Source: UMGS1590 sp963558655 (lineage in GTDB: Bacteria > Bacillota > Peptococcia > Peptococcales > Peptococcaceae). Taken from it: a stretch of 64,000 nucleotides of DNA. The position numbers were made by a program, and so were the translations under genes. The stretch covers positions 1-64,000 of the forward strand of contig CAUWHJ010000001.1 of NCBI GenBank assembly GCA_963558655.1, given 5' to 3'. The notes under the pieces were generated by a model that was given only the letters and a program-made list of their open reading frames with translations, was not told where the DNA came from and made no database searches. This document shows, in pieces, positions 8,383-17,154 of the stretch; position 1 is the first letter of the stretch; each line of letters begins with the position of its first letter.

Positions 8383-9879
8383 GTGAATCTACAACAAGAA
8401 CGAAGGGAATGGTTTGGTAACTTGAAGGGAGATGTTCTTGCCGGTCTCGTATCATCTTTTGCGGTCATTCCGGAAGTGGTAGGGTTTTGCATTGTTGCTG
8501 GCATTAGTCCAATGATGGGGCTGTATGCTTCGTTTTGGCTTACAGTTCTTATGGCTTTCCTTGGCGGCAGGCCAGCGATGATTTCTGCGGCAGCAGGCTC
8601 AATGGCACTTGTCATTGTAAGCCTTGTTCGTGACCATGGGCCGGAATATCTCATGGCTGCCACCATTCTATGCGGTGTTATCATGTTTATTCTAGGTGCT
8701 CTTGGCATTGGGAATCTTCTTAAACTTATACCAAACAGCGTGCAAATCGGTTTTGTTGATGTGCTTGCCATTCTTATCTTTTCCTCACAGTTAGGAAACT
8801 TTGAAGGTGAAAGTTGGCCAATGTATGCGCTCGTTGCCTTGGGCATTGTCATCATCTATCTTTTTCCGCGTCTCACCACAGCGGTACCATCTACCCTTGT
8901 GGCTGTTATTGTTGTAACAGCCATAGCCATACTGGGAGACGTTCATGTACGCACCATTGGTGATATGGGCACCATCACTGCTGCTTTACCACCTTTCCAT
9001 ATACCAAGCGTACCTTTGAACCTGGATACCCTTCTCATCATTCTGCCATACTCCCTGTCATTGGCCATCGTTGGACTTTCGGAAACACTTCTGACCAGTA
9101 AAGTCATCGACGAAATGACAGATACCCAGGGCGACCGCAACCGAGAATGTCGAGGACTTGGCATTGCCAATATCGTTAGCGGCTTCTTTAGTGGTACCTG
9201 TGGCTGTGCTATGATAGGACAAGCCATCGTCAACGTCAACTCAGGCGGGAGAGGACGCCTCTCCAACTTTGTATCTGGCAGCTTCCTTATGGTGCTCATC
9301 TTCCTCTTAAATGACCTTATGGTACAAATACCATTGGCTGCCCTCGTTGCCGTCATGATTACCGTCTCCATCTCTACCTTCGATTGGGGAGCTTTAGGCA
9401 GACTCAACAAAATGCCGCGAACAGATGCGGCCGTCATCATCATTGTTGTTGCCATCGTTGTAGCCACCAACAACCTCGCTTATGGTGTCATTGTTGGTTT
9501 GGCATTGACCGCCATCTTCTTTGCTCTGCACATGGCAAAAGTGAGCGTAAGCGCAAAGAGAACTGAAAACGAAACCCACTATTACATTCAAGGGCCGGTG
9601 TTCTTTGCTTCTACCGAAGCTATAGTGAGTGCTTTTGAGTATCGCGACAATGGTAAAGACATTTTTCTGGACTTTAGCAAAGCACATCTATGGGACGAAT
9701 CTGGTGCATCTGCATTGCGTAAAGCCGTTAGCCAGTTTGAGCGCAATGGGTGCCAAGTATGCGTGACGGGGCTTGATGAGAGCAGCGAACAGCTGTTGAC
9801 AAAGCTCTATGGTGGCGAAATTTTGATTGCTGCCGTGCAGACACAGAACGGTGATGTTCAAGCTGCTTCAGCAGGATGA
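8383..9879 (+). CDS. SulP-family anion permease with STAS domain
   Basis: A 498-residue SLC26/SulP transporter. About 12-14 membrane segments fill residues 1-400, beginning with the family motif GDVLAGLVSSFAVIPEVVGF. A cytoplasmic STAS domain follows at about residues 405-490 (YYIQGPVFFAST, then FLDFSKAHLWDESG). The GTG start at 8383 has AAAAGGAG eight bases upstream. SulP proteins move sulfate, bicarbonate, or di/carboxylates. It lies between the two hydrolase/DASS modules and next to a TauE/SafE carrier, a grouping that would fit movement of an anion released by the hydrolases (inference). Monocistronic, with its own promoter and terminator. Confidence 0.88.
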   Translation: MNLQQERREWFGNLKGDVLAGLVSSFAVIPEVVGFCIVAGISPMMGLYASFWLTVLMAFLGGRPAMISAAAGSMALVIVSLVRDHGPEYLMAATILCGVIMFILGALGIGNLLKLIPNSVQIGFVDVLAILIFSSQLGNFEGESWPMYALVALGIVIIYLFPRLTTAVPSTLVAVIVVTAIAILGDVHVRTIGDMGTITAALPPFHIPSVPLNLDTLLIILPYSLSLAIVGLSETLLTSKVIDEMTDTQGDRNRECRGLGIANIVSGFFSGTCGCAMIGQAIVNVNSGGRGRLSNFVSGSFLMVLIFLLNDLMVQIPLAALVAVMITVSISTFDWGALGRLNKMPRTDAAVIIIVVAIVVATNNLAYGVIVGLALTAIFFALHMAKVSVSAKRTENETHYYIQGPVFFASTEAIVSAFEYRDNGKDIFLDFSKAHLWDESGASALRKAVSQFERNGCQVCVTGLDESSEQLLTKLYGGEILIAAVQTQNGDVQAASAG

Positions 9880-9892
9880 TGAACAATCTTTT

Positions 9893-9972
9893 AGCCACCT
9901 TCTTTGTAGTGCCTCCAATTATTTGGACAAGCAAATGATTGGGGGACGCTACATAATGAAGGTGGCTTTTTT
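9893..9972 (+). terminator. Terminator after sulP
   Basis: AGCCACCTTC (9893-9902) pairs with GAAGGTGGCT (9958-9967) followed by T6. The stem continues inward with imperfect pairing. Confidence 0.7.
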
Positions 9973-10001
9973 ACGAGCACTATTTTGAAATGCTCGTAAA
10001 A
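9969..10001. repeat. Perfect 11-bp inverted repeat upstream of tauE-like gene
   Basis: TTTTACGAGCA (9969-9979) and TGCTCGTAAAA (9991-10001) are exact reverse complements around an 11-nt loop. It abuts the sulP terminator and sits about 65 bp before the next gene. It could be a second terminator stem or an operator. Confidence 0.5.
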
Positions 10002-10066
10002 TACAAATAAGTTCTTCTTGTTTAACCACACCTCTAGGCGTAAAATGGAAGTAGGGGGTGGAAATA

Positions 10067-10795
10067 GTGGATTTGAATTTTTTGTTGGCGTTTTGTGGCA
10101 TCACTTTTGTAGGTGCTGTTGTGCAAGGGGTAAGTGGTTTTGCTTTTGGCGTAGTAGTGCTCATGGTGTTTCCGTACCTGTTTGGATACACCAGCGCTTT
10201 AGCGTTTACCAATCTCTTAGTGCTCTTATTGGTGCTTTATAGCGCTTGGTTGTATCGCAAGCATTGCAATTGGCAATGGATTGGCTTAGGTGTAGTTGTT
10301 TCGATAGTGGCTGATTTTATCGGTATTGTTGTTCTTGCAAAGGTTGGCGATAGTCCAATTTGGCACCCGCTTATGGGGGCGATGTTTATTATCATGGCGC
10401 TTTATTTGCAGTGGGGACAGAAAAAGGTGCAGGTGCGGCCGTGCACAGCCAGTTATGTTATTTTTGCAGCTTTGAGTGGCTTGGTGATGGGGGCGTTTGC
10501 AGTAGGCGGGCCAATTATGGCAACGTTCTATATGTTGGCGACTAAGGGTAAGGAAGAATATTTGGGCACGATGCAGATGTTTTCTGTGTTTACGATGGCT
10601 GCTGATGTGTTTTTGCGTATAGCTTTTGGTATGTTTTCTTTTAATATGGTGGGCTATGTGCCATTGGCATTGGTGTTTATGGTGGCGGGCATTTTCGTTG
10701 CTCGCATTCTTGTGCGGCGTATGGACGCTTTGACGATGCGTCGTGTCATTTGTGTGGTGATGGCTATCGATGGATTGGTTATGCTCGTGCGTTAA
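10067..10795 (+). CDS. TauE/SafE-family membrane carrier
   Basis: A 242-residue protein with about 7-8 membrane segments and the duplicated TauE/SafE pattern (GAVVQGVSGFAFGVV near the N terminus; SGLVMGAFAVGGPIMATFY in the second half). The GTG at 10067 is chosen because AGGGGGTGG lies 8 bases upstream, whereas an in-frame GTG at 10058 overlaps that ribosome site. Family members export sulfite, sulfoacetate or other organosulfur anions, or take up organic acids. Substrate here unknown. Neighbours are a SulP permease upstream and a convergent lysR downstream. Confidence 0.85.
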   Translation: MDLNFLLAFCGITFVGAVVQGVSGFAFGVVVLMVFPYLFGYTSALAFTNLLVLLLVLYSAWLYRKHCNWQWIGLGVVVSIVADFIGIVVLAKVGDSPIWHPLMGAMFIIMALYLQWGQKKVQVRPCTASYVIFAALSGLVMGAFAVGGPIMATFYMLATKGKEEYLGTMQMFSVFTMAADVFLRIAFGMFSFNMVGYVPLALVFMVAGIFVARILVRRMDALTMRRVICVVMAIDGLVMLVR

Positions 10796-10829
10796 ATATG
10801 TATTGTGATCAAAGTAGCATTGGTAGAAT

Positions 10830-10876
10830 AAAAAAGCAGTCACCTTGCGATTTTTCGCGGGGGTGACTGCTTTTTT
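10830..10876. terminator. Bidirectional terminator between tauE-like and lysR genes
   Basis: A6-GCAGTCACC (10830-10844) and GGTGACTGC-T6 (10862-10876) form a stem flanked by A and T runs, serving both converging transcripts. Confidence 0.8.
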
Positions 10877-10877
10877 G

Positions 10878-11786
10878 TTACAAACAAATTTCTTGCGTTT
10901 CGCAAACGGCGGTTTTGAGCACTTCAATAAAGGCGCGGTCGGCGTTGGAGGGTTTGTATTTGGTGCTTTCGATATAGCCGATGTGGGAGGTGACGTCGTA
11001 GTTGGAGATGGGGATGGCACGCAGGAGGCCGTGTTTGAGGTAGACATCTTCGTGGGTCATGAAGCGGTGATAGAAGGCAACGTAGTTGTCTTCGGCGATC
11101 ATTTTTTTGATGGTTTCAAGTTCATCGGTACGCAGGGCGATGTTTGGGGTCATGCCTTTGAAGGTGTCGCTGATACCGCCGTTGTTTTTAATGAATTCGT
11201 CACGCCAGGCGATGTAGGGTTGTGCCATGGCTTCTTCGATGGTGATGCTGTCGGCATCCCAGTAAGGAGAATGAGGACCAACGTAGAGGACGTATTCATC
11301 ATCAAAGAGTGGCGTAAAGGTGATTTCCGGACTTTGGATGTCGTCGGAGGCAAAAAGAATGCCCAGAGAGGAGATGCCGGAAAGAACTCGATGGTAGACT
11401 CCCTGGCTTTCATCGGTGTGGATGGATACCTGAAAAGGAAGCGCCTGGTTGCGGGCAATTTTGAGTGCTTGCGGTAAAATTTTGTCGCAGAGGCAGGGGA
11501 TGGTGGCCAGTTGGACAATGCCTTTTGCGGAATGGCTGTAGGCAATGCTTGTGATGTCGTCTACAAGGCAGAAAATGTCTTGTATTTTTTCTAAGATGGC
11601 ACTGCCGGCAGAAGTAGGTGTGACACCGCGACTGGTGCGGTTGAGCAGGGTGACGTCCAGTTCTTTTTCGAGTTTGGTGATGGCAGCACTGAAGGAAGGC
11701 TGTGAGATGAAGTTTTTTTCGGCGGCAACAGAGATGGATTGGTACTTGCAAGCTTCCTGGAAATATCTGAGCTGATCAAGTTTCAT
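10878..11786 (-). CDS. LysR-family regulator, divergent from the second transporter module
   Basis: A 302-residue LysR protein: helix-turn-helix at residues 1-60 (MKLDQLRYFQEACKYQS, then FSAAITKLEKEL) and an effector domain to the C terminus. The start at 11786 follows AAAGGGG. Extending further upstream would lose the LysR N terminus. It is divergent from the DASS transporter at 12017, with a perfect dyad ATACC-T-GGTAT between them, the classic arrangement for LysR control of the divergent operon and of its own gene. Ligand unknown; an imported anion or its hydrolysis product is the obvious guess. Confidence 0.9.
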   Translation of the reverse strand: MKLDQLRYFQEACKYQSISVAAEKNFISQPSFSAAITKLEKELDVTLLNRTSRGVTPTSAGSAILEKIQDIFCLVDDITSIAYSHSAKGIVQLATIPCLCDKILPQALKIARNQALPFQVSIHTDESQGVYHRVLSGISSLGILFASDDIQSPEITFTPLFDDEYVLYVGPHSPYWDADSITIEEAMAQPYIAWRDEFIKNNGGISDTFKGMTPNIALRTDELETIKKMIAEDNYVAFYHRFMTHEDVYLKHGLLRAIPISNYDVTSHIGYIESTKYKPSNADRAFIEVLKTAVCETQEICL

Positions 11787-11855
11787 AATGGTGATCCCCT
11801 TTGTAGTGTTGAGAACGGTGAATGTGCTGGACGGGTCAATACAATAATAGTACAT

Positions 11856-11861
11856 ATTATA
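11856..11861 (-). promoter_or_regulatory. -10 box of the divergent lysR promoter
   Basis: On the minus strand this reads TGC-TATAAT, an extended -10 element with a weak -35. It lies 70 bp upstream of the lysR start codon. Confidence 0.5.
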
Positions 11862-11874
11862 GCATAATGATGGT

Positions 11875-11904
11875 TTGACAAAAAGTTTTTTATATACCTG
11901 GTAT
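11875..11904. promoter_or_regulatory. Promoter and LysR-type dyad for the DASS/phosphohydrolase operon
   Basis: TTGACA at 11875-11880 (+ strand) is followed at 11894-11904 by ATACC-T-GGTAT, a perfect 11-bp inverted repeat that overlaps the expected -10 position (no good -10 is present). That suggests dependence on an activator. The neighbouring LysR protein is the obvious candidate. CCTGGTAT also occurs at 2204-2211 before the first phosphohydrolase gene. Confidence 0.45.
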
Positions 11905-12016
11905 CGCTTTTTGCTTATGTTCATAAATACAGGTTATTTTTATAATAAAACTAACGATAAGGCCTGTCGTCAACCGGAGAAAAATTTTCAGACAAAAAAG
12001 ATAGAGGTGAGTTGCT

Positions 12017-13417
12017 TTGTCAGCCAAAACAGTCAATGTGAATAAGGGGGCATTGATCAAGTGGGCGATTAACATTCTCGTTCCGTTGATTTTGTTCCTG
12101 ATCCCGGAAACAGATGTCTACACCTACGAAGTGAAGATGTTTCTGGTCGTGACACTCGCCGGCATTCTCATGGTGGCTTTTGAACAGGTCCATTTGATGG
12201 CTGTGTCGATGCTTTTCCCAATCGGTTATATGGTGACCGGTTTGGTGCCGATGGATGTTGCATATTCTGCCTGGTTGCAGACGATGCCACTGGTTGTTAT
12301 CGGCGGTTATATGATTGCTATGGTGTTGAACCGTATCGGTCTTTTGAAACGTATGGCGTACTGGTGCTTTATTAAGGTGCGCGGTAGTTATTATGGTTTA
12401 TTGTATAGTGTGTTTGTTGTTGGTTGCATTCTTAACACGGTAACCGGTGGTAACGCTTGGGTTATGATGGCAGCATTTACGTTTGGTTTGTGCATGGGGT
12501 TTGACCTTGGCAAGTCCATTGATTCGGCCATCATCATGCTTGTTGGTGCGATGTCCGCAGGGGCTTCTTGTATGTTCATCTATTCGCCATACTTCATGAA
12601 CCTGCTCTGGAACGCGGCCAATACCACGCTGCCAGAAGGTGCAGAGCCATACGGTGCTACTTGGGTGGAATTTTTCTGGCAGAACTGCCCATACTTGCTC
12701 TTCTGCTTGCTTTTCATTTTTATCCTGCCAAAGATTTTCAAGCCAAAACACAAACTGCCTGGTGTTGAATACTTCAAGGAAGAGTATCAGAAGCTGGGCA
12801 AGATGACGCGTGAAGAAAAAATCGGTGCTGTGATGACGGTGCTCCTCATCGTGTTCATGCTTACCGGTAACATTCACGGTATTGCGCTTGACTGGGGCTT
12901 CATTGTTCTGCCTTGGCTGATGTTTTTCCCTGGCATTAAGATTGCCACGGAAGAAGATGTTAAAGGCGTAGACTGGAGCATGGTGTTCTTCTGCATCGCC
13001 TGCCTGTCCATCGGTACCGTATCGAGCTACCTGGGCATTGGCGAACTGGTTGCAGAACTGCTCGTACCAGCGCTCGAACCACTGAACTCCACGCTGATTA
13101 TGGTGGCTATTTACGCTGTTTCTGTTATTCTTAACTTCTTACTCACCCCACTGGCTATTCTCGCTGGCTTCTCTGAACCAATCGCTCAGATTGCTGCCGG
13201 TCTTGGTCTTAACCCTGTGGGCGCGATGTACAGCTTGTTCCTTGGTGCAGACCAGATTCTCTTACCTTACGAATATCTCACCTACATGATTTTCTACGCT
13301 TTCGGGCTTATTAAGCTCGGCGATTTCATGAAGATTCTTGGTTTCAAGATGGTGGCTGTGACGGTGGTGTTGGCCGTTGTTATGATTCCATGGTGGCATT
13401 TCGTTGGGGTGCTGTAA
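12017..13417 (+). CDS. DASS/SLC13-family anion transporter, copy 2
   Basis: A 466-residue membrane protein starting with TTG at 12017 (AGAGGTGAG 6-7 bases upstream). It has the same architecture and length as the protein at 4501, including the inner loop KLGKMTREEK (copy 1: KAMGKMTVDEK) and the closing LLPYEYLTYM motif. About 11-12 membrane segments. It is followed 78 bp later by the second phosphohydrolase, so gene order is reversed relative to module 1. Likely an importer of the hydrolase substrate, or an exchanger of substrate and product. Specificity unknown. Confidence 0.85.
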   Translation: MSAKTVNVNKGALIKWAINILVPLILFLIPETDVYTYEVKMFLVVTLAGILMVAFEQVHLMAVSMLFPIGYMVTGLVPMDVAYSAWLQTMPLVVIGGYMIAMVLNRIGLLKRMAYWCFIKVRGSYYGLLYSVFVVGCILNTVTGGNAWVMMAAFTFGLCMGFDLGKSIDSAIIMLVGAMSAGASCMFIYSPYFMNLLWNAANTTLPEGAEPYGATWVEFFWQNCPYLLFCLLFIFILPKIFKPKHKLPGVEYFKEEYQKLGKMTREEKIGAVMTVLLIVFMLTGNIHGIALDWGFIVLPWLMFFPGIKIATEEDVKGVDWSMVFFCIACLSIGTVSSYLGIGELVAELLVPALEPLNSTLIMVAIYAVSVILNFLLTPLAILAGFSEPIAQIAAGLGLNPVGAMYSLFLGADQILLPYEYLTYMIFYAFGLIKLGDFMKILGFKMVAVTVVLAVVMIPWWHFVGVL

Positions 13418-13495
13418 ACCGTTTTTTTCAATCATCCTTTCCATTTATTAAGTTGTTAAATATAGCCAAGCAAATTTTGAAGGAGGAATTTTCAA

Positions 13496-15544
13496 ATGGC
13501 TAGACAAGCAATGACCAAAAAACTCATGGTCCTCGGTGTCGACGGGATGGATGCCCGCATCACCAAACATCTGATGGACGAAGGCAAGATGCCTAACGTG
13601 AAAAAGTTCGTAGACCGCGGCGCTTGCCGTGAAGACTTGCACCTCTTGGGTGCTATTCCAACCATCACCCCTCCATGCTGGACAACGCTGGCTACTGGCG
13701 CTTATCCTGGCACCCATGGTATCACCTGCTATTGGAGACAGAGCCCTGAAAGCCTCGACGCTGTTGTTTACAACATGGACAGCCGCAACTGCGAAGCTGA
13801 ACAGATGTGGAATGTTACCACCGAAGCTGGCAAAAAGACCCTCGTATGGCACTGGCCTGGTTCTTCCTGGCCACCATCTTCCGACAGCCCACTGCTCTCT
13901 GTTGTTGATGGCACCCAGCCTGGTTCTGTGAACATGGGCGTGGCACAGATGGACTGGGAAAAAATCATCGTTGCAACCCCAGACATCACCGAAGTGCAGT
14001 ATGCACCTCGTGTTGAAAAGCCAGCCGGTGTTGGCTGCATCATGACCGACATTGACGACATGGTGGTTGGCGACAACGACGACGAAATGATGGAACTCTG
14101 GTGGGGGGACGAAGCCCGCAAGGGTGGCGAAATCCGCACACCTATCATGAGCCTTGATGACACCGAAATGATGATTGGTGCAAAGGTTGCTTATGACATC
14201 ATCAACTCCCCACTCAAGGCTGCTGAAGGCTGGGCAAATGCTCCAGAAGGCGCTTTGGAATTCACCATTCTGACTTCCAGCGGTTTCACCCGTCGTCCTG
14301 CATTGCTCTTAAAGAACGAAGCTGGCGAATACGACAGTGTTGCTATCTACAAGAACAAGAAGGCTGCTGAACCAATCGTTGTTGTGAAGAATGATGGCTC
14401 CATCGCTACAGCAATCGACGATGTTACCAAGAAAGAAGAAACCAAACCATGCTGCCGTTGCTACAAGATCCTTGAAATGGATCCAAAGGGCACCATGATT
14501 CGTCTGTGGATTTCCAACGCTTTGGATACTACCAACGATATGCTCTGGCATTCTAAAGACCTGTATCAGGAAATCGTGAAGAATGTTGGGCCAGTTCCTC
14601 CAGTATCCCTCATCGGTGGGGAAGAAGCAGACCTCGTTCGCGATGTCTTTATCCCATCCTGGGACAACTACTGCGACTGGCAGGCAAACTGCCTGAATTA
14701 CCTGGCTGACAACGGCGGCTATGAAGTCATCTTCAGCCATCTGCATAACGTAGACTGCGCTGGTCACCAGATTTGGCACCTTGGTCACACCCTGGAACCA
14801 TGGAAGCATACCGACGAAAAAGAATATCAGGAACTGATCGTTGATATGTATCGTCAGACCGACGACTACCTCGGTAAATTCCTGCATTACCTTGATGAAG
14901 ACTGGACCGTGCTCATCGTGTCCGACCATGGTCTCATCGTTGGTGAAGAAGTGCCACCACTCATCGGTGAATATGGCGGTCTCAACGTGCCAATCATGGA
15001 ACAGCTTGGCTACACCGTGATGAAGAAAGACGAAAACGGCAACGACACCACTGAAGTGGATTGGGAAAAGACCCGTGCCGTACAGATTCGTTCCAACTAT
15101 ATTTACATCAACCTCAAGGGCCGCGATAAATATGGCATCGTTGATCCAGCCGATAAGTATGCCCTGGAAGAACAAATCATCAACGATCTCTACAATTATC
15201 GTGATCCAGCGACCGGCCGTCGTGTGATTGGCATCTGCCTGCGCAACAAAGATGGCGTGCTCCTCGGTGTCAATGGCCCAGAATGTGGCGATATCTTCTT
15301 CTCCATCGAAGAAGGCTTCAACCGTCTCCATGGCGACAGCCTTTCCACTTCTGAAGGTTACTTTAACACTTCCGTATCGCCACTGTTCATCGCAGCTGGC
15401 CCTGGCGTGAAAGCTGGTTTTACCACCCCACGTACTATTCGTCAGGTGGACGTGACCCCAACCATCGCTGGGCTTTTGGGCACACGCTTCCCAGCACAGT
15501 GCGAAGGGGCACCAGTTTATCAGATCTTTAGCGAAGAACTTTAA
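13496..15544 (+). CDS. AlkP-superfamily phosphohydrolase / type I phosphodiesterase, copy 2
   Basis: A 682-residue paralogue of the protein at 2257, same length and start region (GVDGMDARITKH against GVDGLDPSLTKH). Visible active-site residues are D16, nucleophile T58 (TITPPCWTTLATG), D420 and H424 (VDCAGH), and D477-H478 (VSDHGL). At the position of the last metal-binding histidine (H624 in copy 1) this copy has N624 (GYFNTSVSPLF). So one zinc ligand is replaced: activity or metal use may differ. Cytosolic, no signal peptide. GAAGGAGGAA precedes the ATG. Co-directional with the DASS transporter upstream. Confidence 0.85.
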   Translation: MARQAMTKKLMVLGVDGMDARITKHLMDEGKMPNVKKFVDRGACREDLHLLGAIPTITPPCWTTLATGAYPGTHGITCYWRQSPESLDAVVYNMDSRNCEAEQMWNVTTEAGKKTLVWHWPGSSWPPSSDSPLLSVVDGTQPGSVNMGVAQMDWEKIIVATPDITEVQYAPRVEKPAGVGCIMTDIDDMVVGDNDDEMMELWWGDEARKGGEIRTPIMSLDDTEMMIGAKVAYDIINSPLKAAEGWANAPEGALEFTILTSSGFTRRPALLLKNEAGEYDSVAIYKNKKAAEPIVVVKNDGSIATAIDDVTKKEETKPCCRCYKILEMDPKGTMIRLWISNALDTTNDMLWHSKDLYQEIVKNVGPVPPVSLIGGEEADLVRDVFIPSWDNYCDWQANCLNYLADNGGYEVIFSHLHNVDCAGHQIWHLGHTLEPWKHTDEKEYQELIVDMYRQTDDYLGKFLHYLDEDWTVLIVSDHGLIVGEEVPPLIGEYGGLNVPIMEQLGYTVMKKDENGNDTTEVDWEKTRAVQIRSNYIYINLKGRDKYGIVDPADKYALEEQIINDLYNYRDPATGRRVIGICLRNKDGVLLGVNGPECGDIFFSIEEGFNRLHGDSLSTSEGYFNTSVSPLFIAAGPGVKAGFTTPRTIRQVDVTPTIAGLLGTRFPAQCEGAPVYQIFSEEL

Positions 15545-15568
15545 TGCGTATGCACCTCTATACTGGAG

Positions 15569-15599
15569 AAGCAGATCGGCTTGGCCGGTCTGCTTTTTT
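15569..15599 (+). terminator. Terminator after phosphohydrolase copy 2
   Basis: AAGCAGATCGGC (15569-15580) pairs with GCCGGTCTGCTT (15584-15595), one G-T mismatch, then a T run to 15599. Confidence 0.8.
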
Positions 15600-15865
15600 A
15601 TATAGATATTCATTGATGATTTAAGCCTGGAGAATGGGCAAACTGTATGCGAGTGTTAAGTATAAAAGCCGTAACTCTGCCCCTTAGAGGAAGGTTTGTG
15701 GTTTTCGTGATAAAGATATTAAAGTTATAATTAAGACTTTAAATTCTAAAAAGGAGAAAATTAGATAGCTTATACTTTATAAAGATTTTGTGAACAAAGA
15801 AATATAATTCCTCTGAATTAAAAATTAAAATAGATGCAAAGACGTTTTAATTTTCTTGAAATAAA
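15600..15865. other. Non-coding AT-rich spacer
   Basis: I see no open frame with a ribosome site and no strong repeat between the terminator at 15599 and the MerR-type promoter at 15866. Confidence 0.5.
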
Positions 15866-15896
15866 TTGACATTCCCCTTGGGGCAATGGATAACAT
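15866..15896 (+). promoter_or_regulatory. MerR-type promoter with 19-bp spacer (eamA-merR unit)
   Basis: TTGACA (15866-15871) and TAACAT (15891-15896) are separated by exactly 19 bp rather than 17. The spacer contains a dyad centred on CCCCTTGGGG (15874-15883) flanked by CATT and AATG. Overlong spacers with a central dyad are typical of MerR-activated promoters. A MerR gene lies at the end of the transcript, and the same layout occurs at 20258 before the BMC operon. Autoregulation is inferred. Confidence 0.75.
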
Positions 15897-15902
15897 TGAT
15901 AT

Positions 15903-16057
15903 TAAAGTAAGTCTGGTCTAAGGCATCACACATCTGCTATTACAGGATGTGTTGAGCCCTGCCGGCAAGGTGTTCGTCTGGGTGGTATAAAAGATGCTGC
16001 TTGGAGATGCGGGAACGGGTTACTTAAAGAAATCTTTTTGTGAAGGGATGAAAACGA
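15903..16057 (+). other. Structured 5' leader of the eamA unit
   Basis: About 150 nt separate the expected transcription start from the eamA ATG. It contains a hairpin ACACATC (15928-15934) / GATGTGT (15946-15952) and further G/C-rich segments (GAGCCCTGCCGGCAAGG). I recognise no known riboswitch class. Confidence 0.35.
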
Positions 16058-17149
16058 ATGTCAATGAATCCAAGCAACGACGCTCGGCGTCAAGCTGCCC
16101 AGCTAAAGGCCAAGCTGGATAAGCAGTTCTTCAAAAAAGGCCTTTTCGTCGCTGTGTTATCCGGGATTGCGTATGGGCTTTATACAGCTTTCATGACTTT
16201 AGGGATGGCCAGAGGTGTGTGGATTGACTGGATGTCCGCAGAAACGGTGCTCTCTATTTTTGTTGTTACCTATCTATTGAGTGCCTTGGGGAGTGCGCTT
16301 AATGACACATGCAGTGCCATTTGGTGTTTGATTATCGCTGCGTTCAAGGGTAAACTTGGCGACTTTTTCCGCACGCTCAAGACGAAACCTGGTATTGTCA
16401 TGATTTGCGCTGCTTTGGTCGGTGGGCCAATCGCCAGTACCTGCTATGTTATTGGCTTACAGCAGGCGGGTTCCATTGCGGTACCGATTTCTGCACTTTG
16501 CCCAGCCATTGGTGCTGTGCTTGCACGTATTTTCTTCAAACAGCCATTAACTCCTCGCATGGTGCTTGGGATTGGGGTTTGCTTCCTTGCAAGTTTTATG
16601 ATTGCCAGCACCAGTCTTGGTGGTGAAGCGGCACCTGGCATGGCACTGGGGCTTATTCTTGCTTTTGGTGCGGCTTTGGGCTGGGGGCTTGAAGGTTGCA
16701 TTGCCGGTTATGGTACCTCTATGATTGATTATCAGATTGGGATTACCATTCGTCAGGTGACGTCTGGTATTTCTAACCTTATTATTCTCTTGCCACTCAT
16801 GAGTCTTGTTGGTGGTGAAAAGATTACCTTTGCTTGGAATTTAGTAGGTCAGGCAGTTTCTGATGGCGGTTCTATTATTTTCTTTGTCATCAGTGGTTTC
16901 TTTGCGGTATATGCGTACAGCCTTTGGTATAAGGGTAATAGTATGTGCGGTGCTGCGCTTGGTATGGCCTGCAATGGTGCGTTCTCTTTCTGGGGACCAT
17001 TCTTCTGCTGGCTCGTTTTGGGTGTGGCTTGCGGTGAAGAAGGCTGGAACATTGCGCCAATCGGTTGGGCTGCTGCGATCGTTATGATCATCGGTATCTT
17101 CCTGATTGCTGTGAATCCACTGGATTATTTCAAAAAGAAAAGGAGCTGA
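16058..17149 (+). CDS. EamA-type (DMT superfamily) transporter
   Basis: A 363-residue membrane protein with about 10 membrane segments in two EamA repeats, preceded by a short charged N-terminal segment (NDARRQAAQLKAKLDKQ). GAAGGGA lies before ATG 16058. First gene of a unit that ends with a MerR regulator and is driven by the same promoter type as the choline microcompartment operon. That makes it a good candidate for choline import or for export of trimethylamine or another amine (inference from shared regulation only). EamA proteins carry diverse metabolites, so the substrate cannot be read from sequence. Confidence 0.85.
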   Translation: MSMNPSNDARRQAAQLKAKLDKQFFKKGLFVAVLSGIAYGLYTAFMTLGMARGVWIDWMSAETVLSIFVVTYLLSALGSALNDTCSAIWCLIIAAFKGKLGDFFRTLKTKPGIVMICAALVGGPIASTCYVIGLQQAGSIAVPISALCPAIGAVLARIFFKQPLTPRMVLGIGVCFLASFMIASTSLGGEAAPGMALGLILAFGAALGWGLEGCIAGYGTSMIDYQIGITIRQVTSGISNLIILLPLMSLVGGEKITFAWNLVGQAVSDGGSIIFFVISGFFAVYAYSLWYKGNSMCGAALGMACNGAFSFWGPFFCWLVLGVACGEEGWNIAPIGWAAAIVMIIGIFLIAVNPLDYFKKKRS

Positions 17150-17154
17150 TCGTT

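Noticed and set aside
10845..11477. A 210-codon plus-strand open frame opposite the third lysR
   Set aside because: Shadow of the lysR gene; repetitive Gly/Val/Phe translation and location inside a terminator stem.
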